Assembly: GCA_942492115.1 (NCBI GenBank)
Contig: CALODL010000012.1
Span: 186,001-250,000 of the forward strand
Reading direction: 5' to 3'
DNA from: CALODL01 sp942492115
Lineage (GTDB): Bacteria; Planctomycetota; Phycisphaerae; UBA1845; CAIVHJ01
DNA length: 64,000 bases
Made by a program: the position numbers and the translations under genes. The first letter of the stretch is position 1. Every line of letters begins with the position of its first letter. The notes beneath the pieces were generated by a model, which was given only the letters and a program-made list of their open reading frames with translations, was not told where the DNA came from and made no database searches. Of this stretch, positions 9,711 to 18,779 are shown piece after piece.

Positions 9711-10745
9711 ATGTCCTTATTATATCTGACGCTGATGGCCACGACCTTCTTCGCGGGTGATCCTTCTGCCCCGACCATCGAGTTCCTCGACGTGGAAGAG
9801 GGCCGGCGTGCCTTCGGCGATGACCGGGCCGAGCCGTATTTCGAACACATGCGGCGACTCGAAATTCGGGCCAAGTCCCAAACTCTGCACCAGGCCCCGT
9901 CGCTGGCCGTTATCCGCAGCGCATGCCGCTCGACATTCGTGCTTGCCGTCCAGGAGTTCACCGACGCTGAGAAGGCAGCTGTATCAGAGTTCGTCACCGC
10001 GCTGCATCCAACCCTGGCGCGGCGCTTCCCTGCTGTTGCCCGCCTGCCCTGGCGGTTCATCAAAGTCGCAGAACACATCGAAGGTGGCCTGCCGCACACC
10101 CGCGGCGATTGCATCATCTTACCTGCCAATGCCGTGACACAACTGGTGGCCCTGTCGGCCTCGACCGAAGAAAAGGCCCGCCTCAGCGGCCAGGTCGTGA
10201 TGGCCCACGAACAGCTGCATGTTCTGCAGCGCGCCCGCCCAAAGTTGTTCGAGGATTTGTACACGCACGTGTGGGGCCTGGAACGTGTCGATCGGATCGA
10301 CAGTTGTGAGTTCCTGACCGCAAGGCAAATGCTCAATCCGGATGGCGTCGATACGCGCTGGATCTTTGCGTATGAGCGTGACGGGCAAAAGCGTTACATC
10401 TGGCCCCTGCTGTACAGCAGTGTCGTTGAAGGCACACCCAGAATACCGCAGGATTTCGCAACCCATGGGATCAAGGTCGAACCGGTCGCGCCGGGGCATT
10501 ACAGGGTGGTTACGGACGACGCCGGGCGCCCGATGATTCGTCCACTGAACAGTATCGGCCCGTACATGGCCAAGTTCTGCGGCGTTCGCAGCAATGTCTA
10601 TCACCCGAACGAAGCGTCCGCGCATCTGTTTTCGCAACTCGTCGCCGCCTACGCAACAGATTCTTTGAGCCACGCAGATCAGCGACGCCAGTTCCTGGAA
10701 ATGTGCGAACCGACCGCGGCATGGTTCACCCGCAACCTGAAATGA
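9711..10745 (+). CDS. Probable exported zincin-like protein with HExxH motif
   Basis: A 344-residue protein starting at an ATG preceded by GGGAG. The first 15 residues are hydrophobic and may be a short signal peptide, though they lack the usual basic residues. The central sequence AHEQLHVLQR contains HEQLH, a zinc-metalloprotease type HExxH. About 100 residues later HPNEASAHLF offers a Glu that could be the third metal ligand, as in gluzincins. The rest does not match a family I can name. It is divergently transcribed from the thrombospondin-repeat operon and followed by a DUF763 gene on the same strand. A peptidase role is plausible but unproven. Confidence 0.65.
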   Translation: MSLLYLTLMATTFFAGDPSAPTIEFLDVEEGRRAFGDDRAEPYFEHMRRLEIRAKSQTLHQAPSLAVIRSACRSTFVLAVQEFTDAEKAAVSEFVTALHPTLARRFPAVARLPWRFIKVAEHIEGGLPHTRGDCIILPANAVTQLVALSASTEEKARLSGQVVMAHEQLHVLQRARPKLFEDLYTHVWGLERVDRIDSCEFLTARQMLNPDGVDTRWIFAYERDGQKRYIWPLLYSSVVEGTPRIPQDFATHGIKVEPVAPGHYRVVTDDAGRPMIRPLNSIGPYMAKFCGVRSNVYHPNEASAHLFSQLVAAYATDSLSHADQRRQFLEMCEPTAAWFTRNLK

Positions 10746-10802
10746 ATCGAGCGCTCGAGCGTCGCAGCAGCGCACAACGAAACGGATGGAGTGCTCTCAC
10801 GG

Positions 10803-11915
10803 ATGAGAAGCGGCACGGCCCAACTGCCCCTGCACACCGGCAAAGCCCCGCGGTGGTTATTCCAACGAATGGTTCGCCTGTCGCGTGAAATCGTTGGGCA
10901 CATCGTCACCGACTACGGGCCCACCGTCCTGCTCGAGCGCCTGTCCGATCCGTTCTGGTTCCAAGCGCTGGGCTGCGTCCTTGGCTTCGACTGGCACTCG
11001 TCCGGAGTCACCACGACAACGTGCGGCGCCATCAAGGAAGGTATCCGCGGCCGCGAACACGAACTCGGGTTCTATGCTGCAGGCGGCAAGGGCGGCACCA
11101 GCCGCAAGACTCCGGCAGAAATCATGGCCGCCTGTGAACACACAGGGACCGCCGCCAACCGGCTGGTCCATGCCAGTCGCATGTCGGCCAAGGTCGACAG
11201 TGCCGGCATCCAGGACGGCTACCAACTCTACCACCACGCGTTCTTCTTTTCCGCCCAGGGACACTGGTGCGTCGTGCAGCAGGGCATGCACGACACCAAT
11301 CGCATGGCCCGCCGTTACCATTGGCTCGGAGACCACGTTCACGACTTCGTGTGCGAACCGCACGAGGCCATTTGTTGTGACGCACGCCATGCGACACTCA
11401 ATCTCGTTGCCCGCGAAAGCGACCCGTGTCGCAATGCCACAACGGCGATTGCCCGGCAACATCACGAGACAACCCTGCAGTTCTTCAAACGTCTGCCCAC
11501 GCTCGTCCTGCCCCGCCGCCATGCGGTCATGCTCGAGGATGTCAACCCGAAGTACTTGTCGAAGATCCTGCTGACGACCTACGAAGACCCACCCGCCGAT
11601 TTTGCAACGCTCTTGGCCACCGCCGGCGTCGGCGCCAAGACCATGCGGGCCCTGACGCTCGTTGCGGAAATCATCCACGGCACGCCCGCCAGCATGCGCG
11701 ATCCGGCACGCTTCAGTTTCGCTCACGGTGGCAAAGATGGCACGCCGTTTCCGGTCGATTGTCGGACCTATGATCAGACGATCGATGTCCTGCACGATGC
11801 GCTCAGGCGGGCAACAGTAGAACCCAACTTGAAAGACGAGGCATTGCGCCGGCTGGGAACCCTTGAACGAACGACGGAAGCAGCCACCGGACCCGAACCG
11901 ATCGCTGGGCCCTAA
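10803..11915 (+). CDS. DUF763 family protein
   Basis: A 370-residue protein starting at the ATG at 10803, which gives the family N-terminus MRSGTAQLPLHTGKAP; a GTG 12 nt upstream is in frame, but the GGAG box is better placed for the ATG. Conserved DUF763 stretches are visible: LSDPFWFQALGCVLGFDW, HSSGVTTT, AGGKGGTSRKTP and, towards the C-terminus, GVGAKTMRALTLVAEII, which is helix-hairpin-helix-like and suggests nucleic-acid contact. The family is widespread in archaea and scattered in bacteria, with no settled function that I know of. It lies 58 nt after the HExxH gene on the same strand, so cotranscription is possible. Confidence 0.85.
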   Translation: MRSGTAQLPLHTGKAPRWLFQRMVRLSREIVGHIVTDYGPTVLLERLSDPFWFQALGCVLGFDWHSSGVTTTTCGAIKEGIRGREHELGFYAAGGKGGTSRKTPAEIMAACEHTGTAANRLVHASRMSAKVDSAGIQDGYQLYHHAFFFSAQGHWCVVQQGMHDTNRMARRYHWLGDHVHDFVCEPHEAICCDARHATLNLVARESDPCRNATTAIARQHHETTLQFFKRLPTLVLPRRHAVMLEDVNPKYLSKILLTTYEDPPADFATLLATAGVGAKTMRALTLVAEIIHGTPASMRDPARFSFAHGGKDGTPFPVDCRTYDQTIDVLHDALRRATVEPNLKDEALRRLGTLERTTEAATGPEPIAGP

Positions 11916-11983
11916 GACCGTGCGAAACGAGGCCGGCATTTGTAATCGCCGGCCCTGCAACTCACCAGCGATACTCGGGAATC

Positions 11984-12502
11984 ATGAGCACACTCAATGA
12001 CATACCCGATGAGCTGCGCGACGATCGTTATGCTGATCACGACTGGAGCCCCGAACAGGGGCTCGTCCGCGGAGGCGTATGGGCGACGATCGTAACGGGG
12101 GCCATGTGCGGGACGATCGTTGTCGCGGGCGCATTCTGCCCGAAGCTGCTGGGGCCATGGGTGAGCGGAGTCCTGCTTGCTGTTCTGGGGACCTGCGCGA
12201 TCTTCGGGGCAACCCATCGGGCTGCGGGGATGAGCGGTCAATGGACAGCCATCATCGCAACCTGCTGCACCGCCGTCATGGGCCTGACCTATGTCGTGGT
12301 CAGGCTGCTCGCGGTGGCGACAGGCGATGGGCCAACGTGGGACTGGACCCCGATGACCGGAGAGAACATTTTCCTGGCTCATCTATGGTTCTGGGCAACC
12401 GCTGGTGGTACGGCATTCCTGTGCAAAGATGGCGATGGTGTGGTCGCCGAAATCTTGGACCTGATGAACACGAACGTGCTGACGGGCCGGCGGATGAGGT
12501 GA
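11984..12502 (+). CDS. Hypothetical inner-membrane protein
   Basis: A 172-residue protein with a charged N-terminus of about 30 residues and four hydrophobic segments (around residues 32-50, 56-76, 84-108 and 125-145), ending in a short cytoplasmic tail. The sequence is not one I recognise. It starts at an ATG preceded by GGGA, 69 nt downstream of the DUF763 gene, and converges on the HtrA-like protease gene with 39 nt between the stops. Confidence 0.6.
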   Translation: MSTLNDIPDELRDDRYADHDWSPEQGLVRGGVWATIVTGAMCGTIVVAGAFCPKLLGPWVSGVLLAVLGTCAIFGATHRAAGMSGQWTAIIATCCTAVMGLTYVVVRLLAVATGDGPTWDWTPMTGENIFLAHLWFWATAGGTAFLCKDGDGVVAEILDLMNTNVLTGRRMR

Positions 12503-12541
12503 ACAGGGACCGAATGAGCACCTGAGCCCCGGTCCCCGCAA

Positions 12542-13588
12542 TCATGATCCCTGCTTTTTTTCGAGCGTCACGGAGACGGTCATGGGTCGGGTATCGCGAT
12601 AGAGGAACAGATCGACCGTGTCGCCGACTGGTGTGGCCTGGATCAGTCTGACGATTTCTGCGACCGATTTCACCGGGATGTCACGGTAGGTCACGATCAC
12701 GTCGTTTTCCTGAAGCTGGGCTCTGGCTGCCGGTGTATCCGGGTGGATGCGCGTAACCTCGATTGCGCGACCGAGCTCGCTGGGCAGGTCTCTGATGCTC
12801 TTGGCTTCGGCCTGGGCGACAGTGACGCCCAGGAAGCCATATTCGATTTCATTGCCGGCCTTCAGTTGCTCGATAATGCGGCGCGTCCGCGAGGTAATCG
12901 GTATGGCAAATGCCACCCCCTCGCTGACGCCGCTGGATGTTTCTATCGCAGTGTTAATTCCGATCAGCCTGCCATCGAGGCTGAACAATCCACCTCCGCT
13001 ATTGCCCGGATTGACGTGAGCGGTGGTCTGAATCATGTTGCCGTAGTACTTCATACCGCTCTGCTCCAGCTCAGGGAGCGACTTGCCCAAAGCGCTGACG
13101 ATGCCGTAACTCAGACTGGAGCGGCCGTCGAGCGACGCCAGTCCGAACGGGTTGCCCATGGCCAGGGCCCACTGACCGACATTGACTTCTTCGAGTCGAG
13201 TCATCACGGCCGGCTTGAGACCAGCGCGCGGAATCCGAATGACCGCGAGATCACTGCGCGGATCCCGGCCGACCACCTCCGCTTCGTATTCGCTGCCATC
13301 GGACAACGCCACGTGGATCACATCGGCACCGCGAATGACATGGTCGTTGGTCACGATGAGGCCCGCGGAGTCAACGATCACGCCACTGCCCACCATTGGA
13401 ACGATATCGCGTTTGCGCACGGCTACGGTCGTCTCGATCGCCACGACGGACGGTGAGACCTGTTTGGCCACACGCACGAACCCGTCTTCTAGATCCCGGA
13501 GTCGCGCCACCGGATCGGCGGCGGTCGCCGCACCGGTCGCGGCGGAAATCGCAATACACAGGAACACGGTCCTCGTGCTTGGCCTCAT
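12542..13588 (-). CDS. HtrA/DegP-like serine protease with one PDZ domain
   Basis: Start at ATG 13588 is chosen because GGGAGGA lies just upstream and a signal peptide follows; the frame extends another 81 codons upstream, but only through the intergenic repeat. The 348-residue product has signal MRPSTRTVFLCIAISAATG. A trypsin-like domain follows with the triad His (VTNDHVI), Asp (SDLAVI) and Ser (NPGNSGGG). One C-terminal PDZ domain is marked by FLGVTV and AQLQENDVI. It should act in the periplasm on misfolded or regulatory substrates. DegP-type proteins usually have two PDZ domains; one PDZ is like DegS, although no membrane anchor is evident here. Confidence 0.9.
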   Translation of the reverse strand: MRPSTRTVFLCIAISAATGAATAADPVARLRDLEDGFVRVAKQVSPSVVAIETTVAVRKRDIVPMVGSGVIVDSAGLIVTNDHVIRGADVIHVALSDGSEYEAEVVGRDPRSDLAVIRIPRAGLKPAVMTRLEEVNVGQWALAMGNPFGLASLDGRSSLSYGIVSALGKSLPELEQSGMKYYGNMIQTTAHVNPGNSGGGLFSLDGRLIGINTAIETSSGVSEGVAFAIPITSRTRRIIEQLKAGNEIEYGFLGVTVAQAEAKSIRDLPSELGRAIEVTRIHPDTPAARAQLQENDVIVTYRDIPVKSVAEIVRLIQATPVGDTVDLFLYRDTRPMTVSVTLEKKQGS

Positions 13589-13723
13589 AGGCTTCCTCCC
13601 CAGGAAACTCCTCACGATGCCGCCTCCCTGCGGACGGCATCTGCTCAACTTGTTCTGCAGGTTCAGCTTATTGTAGGCACGACGGTCCAGCGGGCCGTCC
13701 GATATGGGGCACCATTCCCCAAC

Positions 13724-14405
13724 AATCCGGGCGCCCCTGCGAGAATCAAGCATGCCACAGCAGACGGGGCACGTCACCCTGAAAAACACCACAAGTATTA
13801 CGAAGAGCATCCCCGCCCCGCGAGGATCCAACGGGGCAGAGCCCCTTGGCAGGGGGCTCGGGGGACGGCTGTCCCCCGAAATTAAGTCTGATGTCCGGGC
13901 TCGGGGGACGACCGTCCCCCGAAGTTAAGTCTGAAATCGCGTGCCACCACGAACTGGCACACCCACACGCAAACGGGGCCGTTAGCGCGCAAGTACCCAA
14001 CTGAAGTGATAAACCAGAGCAATCACGCCCCGCGAGGATCCAACGGGGCAGAGCCCCTTGGCGGGGGCTCGGGGGACGGCTGTCCCCCGAAGTTAAGTCT
14101 GACATCCGGGCGCCCCTGCGAGAATCAAGCATGCCACAGCAGACGGGGCACGTCACCCCGAAGACCACCACAAGTATTACGAAGAGCATCCCCGCCCCGC
14201 GAGGATCCAACGGGGCAGAGCCCCTTGGCAGGGGGCTCGGGGGACGGCCGTCCCCCGAAGCTAAGTCTGATGTCTGGGCTCGGGGGACGGCCGTCCCCCG
14301 AAGCTAAGTCTGACATCCGGGCTCGGGGGACGGCTGTCCCCCGAAGCTAAGTCTGATGTCCGGGCTCGGGGGACGGCTGTCCCCCGAAGTTGAGTCTGAC
14401 ATCCG
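13724..14405 (-). repeat. Intergenic repeat cluster 1: hairpin units of 43 and 168 nt
   Basis: Seven copies of an 18-nt hairpin (GGGGGAC, 4-nt loop, GTCCCCC) start at 13860, 13903, 14071, 14239, 14282, 14325 and 14368. The steps are exactly 43 nt (short unit) or 168 nt (long unit). Short units also share RYTAAGTCTGA and TCCGGGCTC. Long units add a leader with further G/C hairpins (GGGGCAGAGCCCC, CCCCTTGGCAGGGG). The middle of the second long unit (13925-14030) is diverged. The same family occurs at 31,918-32,395 in the opposite orientation. The cluster fills the gap between the oxidase gene (stop at 14460) and the protease gene (start at 13588). Open frames through it reflect the repeat and are not called as genes. 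Confidence 0.9.
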
Positions 14406-14459
14406 AGAAATGCCCCGTTCCCGAGGGGTTCTGTCAGCTCGTTGGTGCGCGCAACGGGT

Positions 14460-15602
14460 TCAAGTAAATCTGTTCAGGCCGAAGAATCCGATCGGGAGTG
14501 TGGTGGCACCGGTGGTGACGAGGTCGGCCATGGCCTCTCCGATCACCGGAGCAAATTTGAAACCGTGGCCACTCAAGCCGGCGGCGAGGCAGATGTTGTC
14601 GTTACCGGGGTAGTGGTCGACGATGAAGTGTTCGTCCGGGGTCATGGTGTACATGCACACTGAGTAATCAGTGACGTGGCGGGACACACCAGGCATCGAC
14701 GTGCGCACAAAGCGTTCGATGAGCGCGCGATCTGCGGCCTGGAGTTCGCGATCGAGCGTGTCGGGATCTTCGAGCACCTGGCCCTGGGTGTGGATTCCGA
14801 TCTTCATGCCGCGCGGATCACTCACCGGAAAACTGTACAGAAAATCGCCCGCGCGATCCTGAAGCCCAAAGGCCGGGCAGCCCGAATCGAGCGCGTACAG
14901 CGGATCCTCACAGGCGCACCATATCTGTGGCTGGCGGCGGACAACGAGCGGCACGGGTAATTCCGGAAGTACCGCAGACGTCCAGGCGCCACAGCATACG
15001 ACCACCGCCTCGGCGCTCACCGGCCCATCGGCCGTGTGCACGACGACGGAAGCCCCCTGCCCATCGAGGGCCTGCACCGTACACCCACAACGGAATTCGG
15101 CACCATGCCGGCGAGCGCGAGATGCGAGGGCCGCAACGCACGACTCAACCCACAACATACCGGCGTGGGGCTCCCACAACGCGATCATGTCGTCGTCGAT
15201 GCAAAACCCCTTGAACCGCGGGTGAAAGTGTGTGGCGTCGATTTGCTCGATGGCCAGGCCGTGCACAGCAGCTGCCCGCTGTACACCATGGATCACCGCC
15301 TGGTCCGGGAGGCCCGCGATCACCAGCCCGCTGCGGACCAGAAGTTCCTCTTCCATATCGAGCTCGAGGGCCTCCCACTGGTCGTAGGCCCGATCGATGA
15401 GCGGAATGTAGTCGGGATGCTCGAAGTAAGCTCGGCGGATGAGACGCGTCTGCCCGTGACTGCTGCCGCGGTCATGGGCGATATCGAAACGCTCCAGTCC
15501 CAGAACACGAATGCCGCGGCGCGCCAGGGCATCACACGTTGCCGCCCCCATCGCACCGCCCGCACCAATCACGATGACATCCGGCTGTTTCGAGTGACTC
15601 AT
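14460..15602 (-). CDS. Monomeric sarcosine oxidase / N-methyltryptophan oxidase family flavoenzyme
   Basis: A 380-residue DAO-family protein. The N-terminus holds the FAD-binding motif VIGAGGAMGAAT with the acidic residue LERFD ending the second strand. The following SSHGQTRLIR is typical of the monomeric sarcosine oxidase/SolA group. Near the C-terminus CMYTMTPDEHFIVDH contains the cysteine that binds FAD covalently in MSOX. Family members oxidise N-methyl amino acids to the free amine, formaldehyde and H2O2. Which substrate is used here cannot be told from sequence. It is divergent from pepT and followed by the hairpin repeat cluster. Confidence 0.88.
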   Translation of the reverse strand: MSHSKQPDVIVIGAGGAMGAATCDALARRGIRVLGLERFDIAHDRGSSHGQTRLIRRAYFEHPDYIPLIDRAYDQWEALELDMEEELLVRSGLVIAGLPDQAVIHGVQRAAAVHGLAIEQIDATHFHPRFKGFCIDDDMIALWEPHAGMLWVESCVAALASRARRHGAEFRCGCTVQALDGQGASVVVHTADGPVSAEAVVVCCGAWTSAVLPELPVPLVVRRQPQIWCACEDPLYALDSGCPAFGLQDRAGDFLYSFPVSDPRGMKIGIHTQGQVLEDPDTLDRELQAADRALIERFVRTSMPGVSRHVTDYSVCMYTMTPDEHFIVDHYPGNDNICLAAGLSGHGFKFAPVIGEAMADLVTTGATTLPIGFFGLNRFT

Positions 15603-15712
15603 GATGCCGAGTATAGACCCCCCGGCGGGCTGGACGAAGCGTCAATTGATGTGTGCACGTTTTTGTTCTACCTTGTGCACTCACCGGGAACAATCGATAG
15701 CGAGAATCACGC

Positions 15713-16942
15713 ATGAAAGCAGCCTTGATCGAACGGTTTTGTCGTTACGTGTGCGTCGAGAGTCGGGCCCACGAAGGGTCGACGACATATCCCAGTTCGC
15801 CCGGGCAGCTGGACATGGGCCGATTGCTCACGAAAGAGCTCCAGGAATTGGGCGTCGACGCCACGATGAGCGAACACGGTATCGTGCTGGGCACAATACC
15901 CGGCACCGCCACCCAAGCCCCGACCATCGCCCTCTTCGCCCACGTCGACACGTCACCCGAATTCACCGCGGACGGGGTCAAACCACAGATCATCGAGCAC
16001 TACAAAGGCCAGGACATTGTACTGCCGGGCTGTTCGGATCGCGTCATTCGCACAAGTGAGTGCCCGGAGCTGTCGACCGTCGTCGGCAAGACGCTGATCA
16101 CGACCGACGGGACGACCCTGCTGGGGGCCGATGACAAGTGTGGCGTAGCCGTCATCATGGAGCTGGTCCGGTACCTGCTGGCACATCGTGAGATCCAGCA
16201 TGGTGATGTGCGCATCTGCTTCACCTGTGACGAGGAGATCGGCCATGGTGTCGATCACGTCGATATCGCCGGAATCGGAGCAGTCGCGGGTTACACACTC
16301 GATGGCGAGGGCCAGGGGCGTATCGAGAACGAAACATTCTCGGCCAACCTTGCAACGGTCACGGTCACCGGCGTCAACACCCACCCGGCCATGGGTAAGG
16401 ACCGTTTGGTCAACGCCGTCAAGATCGCCGGCGCGTTTCTCGATCGTCTGCCGATGGGCCGACTGTCGCCCGAAACGACTGCAGGCCGCGACGGCTTCGT
16501 TCATCCTTACACGGTCGAGGGCGGCGTGGCGGAAACGACCATCAAAATCCTCATGCGCGACTTCGATACCGCGCAGCTCGGTATGCAGCAGAAGCTGCTC
16601 GAGGACATCGCAGCCAAGCTCGAGTCCGAGCATCCCAAAGCGCAAATCCAGGTTGCGATCACCGAACAATACCGCAACATGGCAGATGGTCTGCATCAGG
16701 AACCGCGTGCCGTCGAGCTGGCGGTGGCCGCGTTTCGCGCCTGCGGCCTCGAGCCTCACATGGGCTCGATTCGTGGCGGAACCGATGGTTCAGCACTGAC
16801 CGCACGAGGCCTGCCGACACCGAATCTGTCGACTGGAATGCATAACTTCCATTCGCCATTGGAATGGGCCTGTGTCGAGGAGATGGAGACGGCGTTCAAA
16901 GTGTTGATCGAATTGGTCACACTGTGGGGCCGACAAACGTGA
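15713..16942 (+). CDS. pepT: Peptidase T (tripeptide aminopeptidase)
   Basis: A 409-residue M20-family metallopeptidase of full length. The dizinc ligands are visible in order: HVDTSPEF (His, Asp), GADDKCGVA (bridging Asp), CDEEIGHG (catalytic Glu and ligand), TLDGEGQG (Asp) and GMHNFHSP (His). The segments TTDGTTLLGADDK and SIRGGTDGSAL are PepT hallmarks. It removes the N-terminal residue from tripeptides in the cytoplasm. It stands alone, divergent from the flavoenzyme gene with a 110-nt shared promoter region. Confidence 0.94.
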   Translation: MKAALIERFCRYVCVESRAHEGSTTYPSSPGQLDMGRLLTKELQELGVDATMSEHGIVLGTIPGTATQAPTIALFAHVDTSPEFTADGVKPQIIEHYKGQDIVLPGCSDRVIRTSECPELSTVVGKTLITTDGTTLLGADDKCGVAVIMELVRYLLAHREIQHGDVRICFTCDEEIGHGVDHVDIAGIGAVAGYTLDGEGQGRIENETFSANLATVTVTGVNTHPAMGKDRLVNAVKIAGAFLDRLPMGRLSPETTAGRDGFVHPYTVEGGVAETTIKILMRDFDTAQLGMQQKLLEDIAAKLESEHPKAQIQVAITEQYRNMADGLHQEPRAVELAVAAFRACGLEPHMGSIRGGTDGSALTARGLPTPNLSTGMHNFHSPLEWACVEEMETAFKVLIELVTLWGRQT

Positions 16943-17153
16943 CACCGCGGCCGACCGGATCACTCGAGAACCGAATGACGGCCGGCCGACCGCAGCATCA
17001 CAGACCCGTACGCATGAGATCAACCGATTTCCCGCGTGCCGCCCTCACGAAAATTCTCATGCAAGTTTGACCAGACGACACGCCCCACACCCCGCAAACG
17101 GTCATCACCCGCCCGAAGTTCCGATAAGTCATGCAGTTGTGTTCTAATCCAGT

Positions 17154-17183
17154 TTGATTCGCCGGCCCTGTCGAGGCTAATAA
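17154..17183 (+). promoter_or_regulatory. Possible sigma70-type promoter of the Ser/Thr kinase gene
   Basis: TTGATT at 17154 and TAATAA at 17178 are 18 nt apart, about 80 nt before the kinase start, in an otherwise gene-free stretch (16943-17263). Weak matches by eye only. I see nothing else in this gap. Confidence 0.25.
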
Positions 17184-17263
17184 TTCGTGAGCCCGGGAAT
17201 AGACAGCACCCACGCCGCTGGGGCTGATCGTTTTCGGATCTTGAAGGACAGGGGGAAGAAGCT

Positions 17264-18724
17264 GTGATTGACGAACGTGATGTTGCCACCATGCTGTGCC
17301 CGGACCTCGACCGGCCGCTGGACGAAGTCCTGCAACGCTGCGCCGAGATCCCGGCGCCATCTTGCGAGTTCTCACCCTCTCCCGTTCCAGACCCGGAACC
17401 GGCCACGCCCGACGAACCCCAGCGCATCGGAGGATGCGTCATCAAACAAATCATCGGTCGTGGCGGCCAGGGCACCGTTTACGAAGCCGACACTGAGGAG
17501 GGCGAACGCGTTGCCATCAAACTGTTTCACCCGCTACGCTCGGGCAAACCCAATCTCGGACGATTCCGTCGCGAAGCTGAAACACTCGGCCAACTCCAGC
17601 ACCCTGGAATCGCCTCGTTGCGCGGGTCGGGACTCAGCGAGTCGGGGCAGCCGTATTTGATCATGGACTTCATCGGCGGCCACACCCTGCGTCGCCATGT
17701 CGAGGGCCTCAACTGCGAGCAACGGCTTGCACTGTTCATTGACATTTGCAACGCGGTCCAGGCCGCGCATGACCAGGGCATCGTCCATCGTGACCTCAAG
17801 CCCTCGAACATCCTCATCGATCACGATGGTGTGCCGAAGGTGTGCGATTTCGGTCTCGCACGCTTCGTCGATCGCGACCCCAATCATCAGCAACTGTCCG
17901 AAGGCGGCCGGCTCATCGGAACACCGCGGTACATGAGCCCGGAGCAAATCCGGGGCGAAGAGATGGACACCCGCAGCGACATCTACAGCCTCGGACTCAT
18001 CTTGTACCAACTGTTGACCGACACTCTACCGTACACGTTCGACAATTCTTCGCTGTATCACGCTGCCCAGGTCGTCTGTGGCCACGTCCCACCGCGCCCG
18101 ACATCGATCAACTCGACGCTCGACAAGCGCCTTGATGCCATTCTGCTCAAAGCACTCGAGAAGGATCCAGCCCGGCGCTACGCGTCGGTCAAGGCCATGG
18201 CCATTGCGCTCGAGCGTGTCCTGCGTCGCCGTCAGAAAGAACAGAAGACGAAGCCCAGATCGAAGCGCGTACGCGGCAAGTGGGCCTCCGTCCGCCTGAC
18301 CTGCGCCGGAATCATTCTGGGCATGGCCTTCGGAGCGGTTCATGGTGTCGTCGGGGTGCAGCAGAACGCCATTGTCGCGGCGCGACTGCAGACCGCGAGC
18401 GTCAACCGTGCCCGACTCGAGTCGAAGCATTACAGCGTGCAGGTCAACCAGGTGCTCAACAACGTTGTCAAGCAGCTCCCCGCTGATGTTCCCGCGCCCC
18501 TCAGCACGGCGGCGGCGCTGCACACTGCGCTTGCGCTCAATTGCCGGGCTCTTGGCCTGGACGTCCGAGCTGGGGAGCACCTCGGCGCGGCGGCCCGCTT
18601 GATGGACTCTGCCGCAAAAACACTGCTGAGTGCTGCGGAACCTTCGCCCAGTTGTCCAACAGCCTCCGCATTGCCCACGCAGTCGACTCATCCGACCGTC
18701 CCTCCACGCTGCGTTCTGAGATGA
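17264..18724 (+). CDS. Hanks-type Ser/Thr protein kinase with one transmembrane segment
   Basis: The gene starts at GTG 17264, set by GGGGGAAG just upstream, and encodes 486 residues. The kinase domain covers about residues 58-330: glycine loop GRGGQGTVYEA near 65, VAIKLF (catalytic Lys), HRDLKPSNIL near 175, DFGLARF (DFG) and GTPRYMSPEQIRG, then SDIYSLGLILYQLLT. A basic stretch precedes a single hydrophobic segment near 343-362. The tail of about 120 residues beyond it is short for planctomycete kinases, which often carry TPR or WD sensor domains; the last 45 residues look unstructured. It probably phosphorylates cytoplasmic targets in response to an extracytoplasmic cue. Targets unknown. 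Confidence 0.9.
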   Translation: MIDERDVATMLCPDLDRPLDEVLQRCAEIPAPSCEFSPSPVPDPEPATPDEPQRIGGCVIKQIIGRGGQGTVYEADTEEGERVAIKLFHPLRSGKPNLGRFRREAETLGQLQHPGIASLRGSGLSESGQPYLIMDFIGGHTLRRHVEGLNCEQRLALFIDICNAVQAAHDQGIVHRDLKPSNILIDHDGVPKVCDFGLARFVDRDPNHQQLSEGGRLIGTPRYMSPEQIRGEEMDTRSDIYSLGLILYQLLTDTLPYTFDNSSLYHAAQVVCGHVPPRPTSINSTLDKRLDAILLKALEKDPARRYASVKAMAIALERVLRRRQKEQKTKPRSKRVRGKWASVRLTCAGIILGMAFGAVHGVVGVQQNAIVAARLQTASVNRARLESKHYSVQVNQVLNNVVKQLPADVPAPLSTAAALHTALALNCRALGLDVRAGEHLGAAARLMDSAAKTLLSAAEPSPSCPTASALPTQSTHPTVPPRCVLR

Positions 18725-18779
18725 GCACGTTGTCGGCCCACCAGGGATGTGCTATTTTGCCCCCTTTTGAGGTCGAACC

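Noticed and set aside
10857..11960. Minus-strand ORF of 367 codons
   Set aside because: Antisense shadow of the DUF763 gene, whose family sequence is clear on the plus strand.
13746..14210. ORFs reading MDPRGAGMLFVI... through the hairpin repeats
   Set aside because: The same reading recurs wherever the repeat occurs because the DNA itself is repeated; there is no ribosome site or domain, and stems dominate the sequence.
13724..14405. Possible CRISPR array
   Set aside because: The whole 43-nt unit is conserved, including the part that would be spacer, and no cas genes are near. It is a tandem hairpin repeat.
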